Source of the DNA: a bacterium SM23_31
GTDB taxonomy: Bacteria; SM23-31
DNA length: 6,721 nt
Assembly (NCBI GenBank): GCA_001304035.1
Contig: LJUD01000178.1
Location: 1-6,721, forward strand
Direction: 5' to 3'
Part shown: positions 6,474-6,721 of the stretch, one piece after another
Layout: every line of letters starts with the position of its first letter
How positions within the stretch are numbered: the first letter of the stretch is position 1
Made by a program: the position numbers and the translations under genes
The notes under the pieces: model-generated
What the model was told of the DNA's origin: nothing
What the model saw: only the letters and a program-made list of their open reading frames with translations
Databases searched by the model: none

Positions 6474-6638
6474 ATGTTAAGAATGACACGCAATCCCGCT
6501 GAGCCGGACTGCGGCTACGTGCCGTATTCTGACATTATCTGCAGCAGTTGTAAAGGCGACCCGACGGGTCGCCCATACGACGTGCGGAACACCATTATAC
6601 TAACCGGGATCGGCGGCGATATGTTATATGAGAATTAA
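6474..6638 (+). CDS. Doubtful 54-residue open reading frame over a GC-rich palindromic block
   Basis: An ATG at 6474 opens a 54-codon frame ending at TAA 6636-6638. The predicted peptide has three cysteines (C13, C23 and C26, the last two as CSSC) and a KGDPTGRPYDV stretch (27-37) that is encoded directly by the 8-bp palindrome. No Shine-Dalgarno stands out before the ATG; the nearest upstream bases are AGGTTATTTC. I recognise no family. Peptides of the GDPTGRPY kind commonly arise when a dispersed GC-rich palindromic repeat happens to be open, and the opposite strand also carries a short open frame (6515-6595). I regard it as more likely a repeat than a gene, but a small cysteine-pair peptide cannot be excluded. 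Confidence 0.18.
   Translation: MLRMTRNPAEPDCGYVPYSDIICSSCKGDPTGRPYDVRNTIILTGIGGDMLYEN
6502..6516. repeat. Short inverted repeat in GC-rich block
   Basis: AGCCG (6502-6506) and CGGCT (6512-6516) form a perfect 5-bp stem with a five-base loop. It sits about 40 bases left of the stronger palindrome, so the two could be parts of one structured repeat or RNA element. Alone it is too short to be significant. Confidence 0.3.
6555..6573. repeat. Perfect GC-rich palindrome, REP-like hairpin
   Basis: GGCGACCC (6555-6562) and GGGTCGCC (6566-6573) form a perfect 8-bp stem, seven G-C pairs and one A-T, with a three-base loop (GAC). It is conspicuous in an AT-rich intergenic region. No T-run follows (CATACG comes next), so it is not a standard intrinsic terminator. 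A dispersed extragenic palindrome (REP-like) or the core of a small non-autonomous element is the best reading; it could also protect the 3' end of the sat transcript. No second copy occurs in the window. Confidence 0.5.
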
Positions 6639-6721
6639 CCTTAATTTTAGTTTTAGTGTGATAATTATTGCGTATATTGTATAACCGGTTTTTGAGTGGA
6701 TAAAAAGTAAAATATTTATTA

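Larger units (their letters stand above)
6404..6721. other. Intergenic region with hairpins and no convincing gene
   Basis: These 318 bases after sat contain three parts. 6404-6473 is AT-rich and starts with an A-run and an imperfect hairpin. 6474-6638 is GC-richer and contains two inverted repeats and a 54-codon open frame of doubtful reality. 6639-6721 is very AT-rich with no motif strong enough to call; a promoter for a gene beyond the right edge could lie here but is not demonstrable. No tRNA, rRNA or CRISPR repeat is seen. Confidence 0.6.

Noticed and set aside
6515..6595. 26-codon - strand open frame through the GC-rich palindrome
   Set aside because: Too short, no ribosome binding site, and its sequence follows from the inverted repeat being open on both strands.
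6668..6705. Possible sigma-70 promoter (TTGCGT or TTGTAT with AT-rich downstream hexamers) near the right edge
   Set aside because: No -10 hexamer close to TATAAT falls at a proper 16-18 base spacing, and such matches are expected by chance in sequence this AT-rich.
1..6721. CRISPR array, tRNA, integrase or transposase
   Set aside because: No regularly spaced direct repeats, no tRNA-like cloverleaf and no recombinase motifs were found.

Overview
The window is a compact, AT-rich stretch of bacterial chromosome. Seven genes lie head to tail on the + strand, with gaps of only 1, 4, 9, 36, 9 and 14 bases, and they fill positions 1-6403. This is most simply read as one operon, or the end of one. 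The products are two SAM-dependent methyltransferases (the first cut by the left edge), a PIG-L/LmbE-type zinc deacetylase, a family-4 glycosyltransferase, an extended-SDR nucleotide-sugar reductase resembling GDP-4-keto-6-deoxymannose reductase, a PHP-domain metallo-phosphoesterase and an ATP sulfurylase (Sat). The lineage cannot be fixed from this sequence. Gene content and layout suit a Gram-negative or environmental bacterium with a surface-polysaccharide (O-antigen, capsule or exopolysaccharide) locus.

Region by region: 1-2267 holds enzymes that would modify a sugar or a glycan intermediate (two methyltransferases and an N-deacetylase). 2277-4394 holds a glycosyltransferase and a 6-deoxyhexose-type sugar-nucleotide enzyme. 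4404-6403 holds the PHP protein and Sat, which are not standard glycan-assembly enzymes. 6404-6721 has no convincing protein gene. It contains an AT-rich hairpin next to an A-run just after sat, then a GC-richer block of about 150 bases with a perfect 8-bp palindrome, then AT-rich sequence to the edge.

As a working model (inference), the cluster makes and decorates a 6-deoxyhexose-containing glycan by methylation and N-deacetylation. Sat at the end of the run suggests that activated sulfate (APS, later PAPS) may feed sulfation of the same polymer, with the PHP phosphoesterase possibly handling a phosphorylated nucleotide or sugar by-product. No APS kinase, sulfotransferase, sulfate transporter, APS reductase or GDP-mannose dehydratase is visible, so the model depends on genes outside the window. 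The GC-rich palindromic block after sat looks like a dispersed intergenic repeat, although it also carries a 54-codon open frame.
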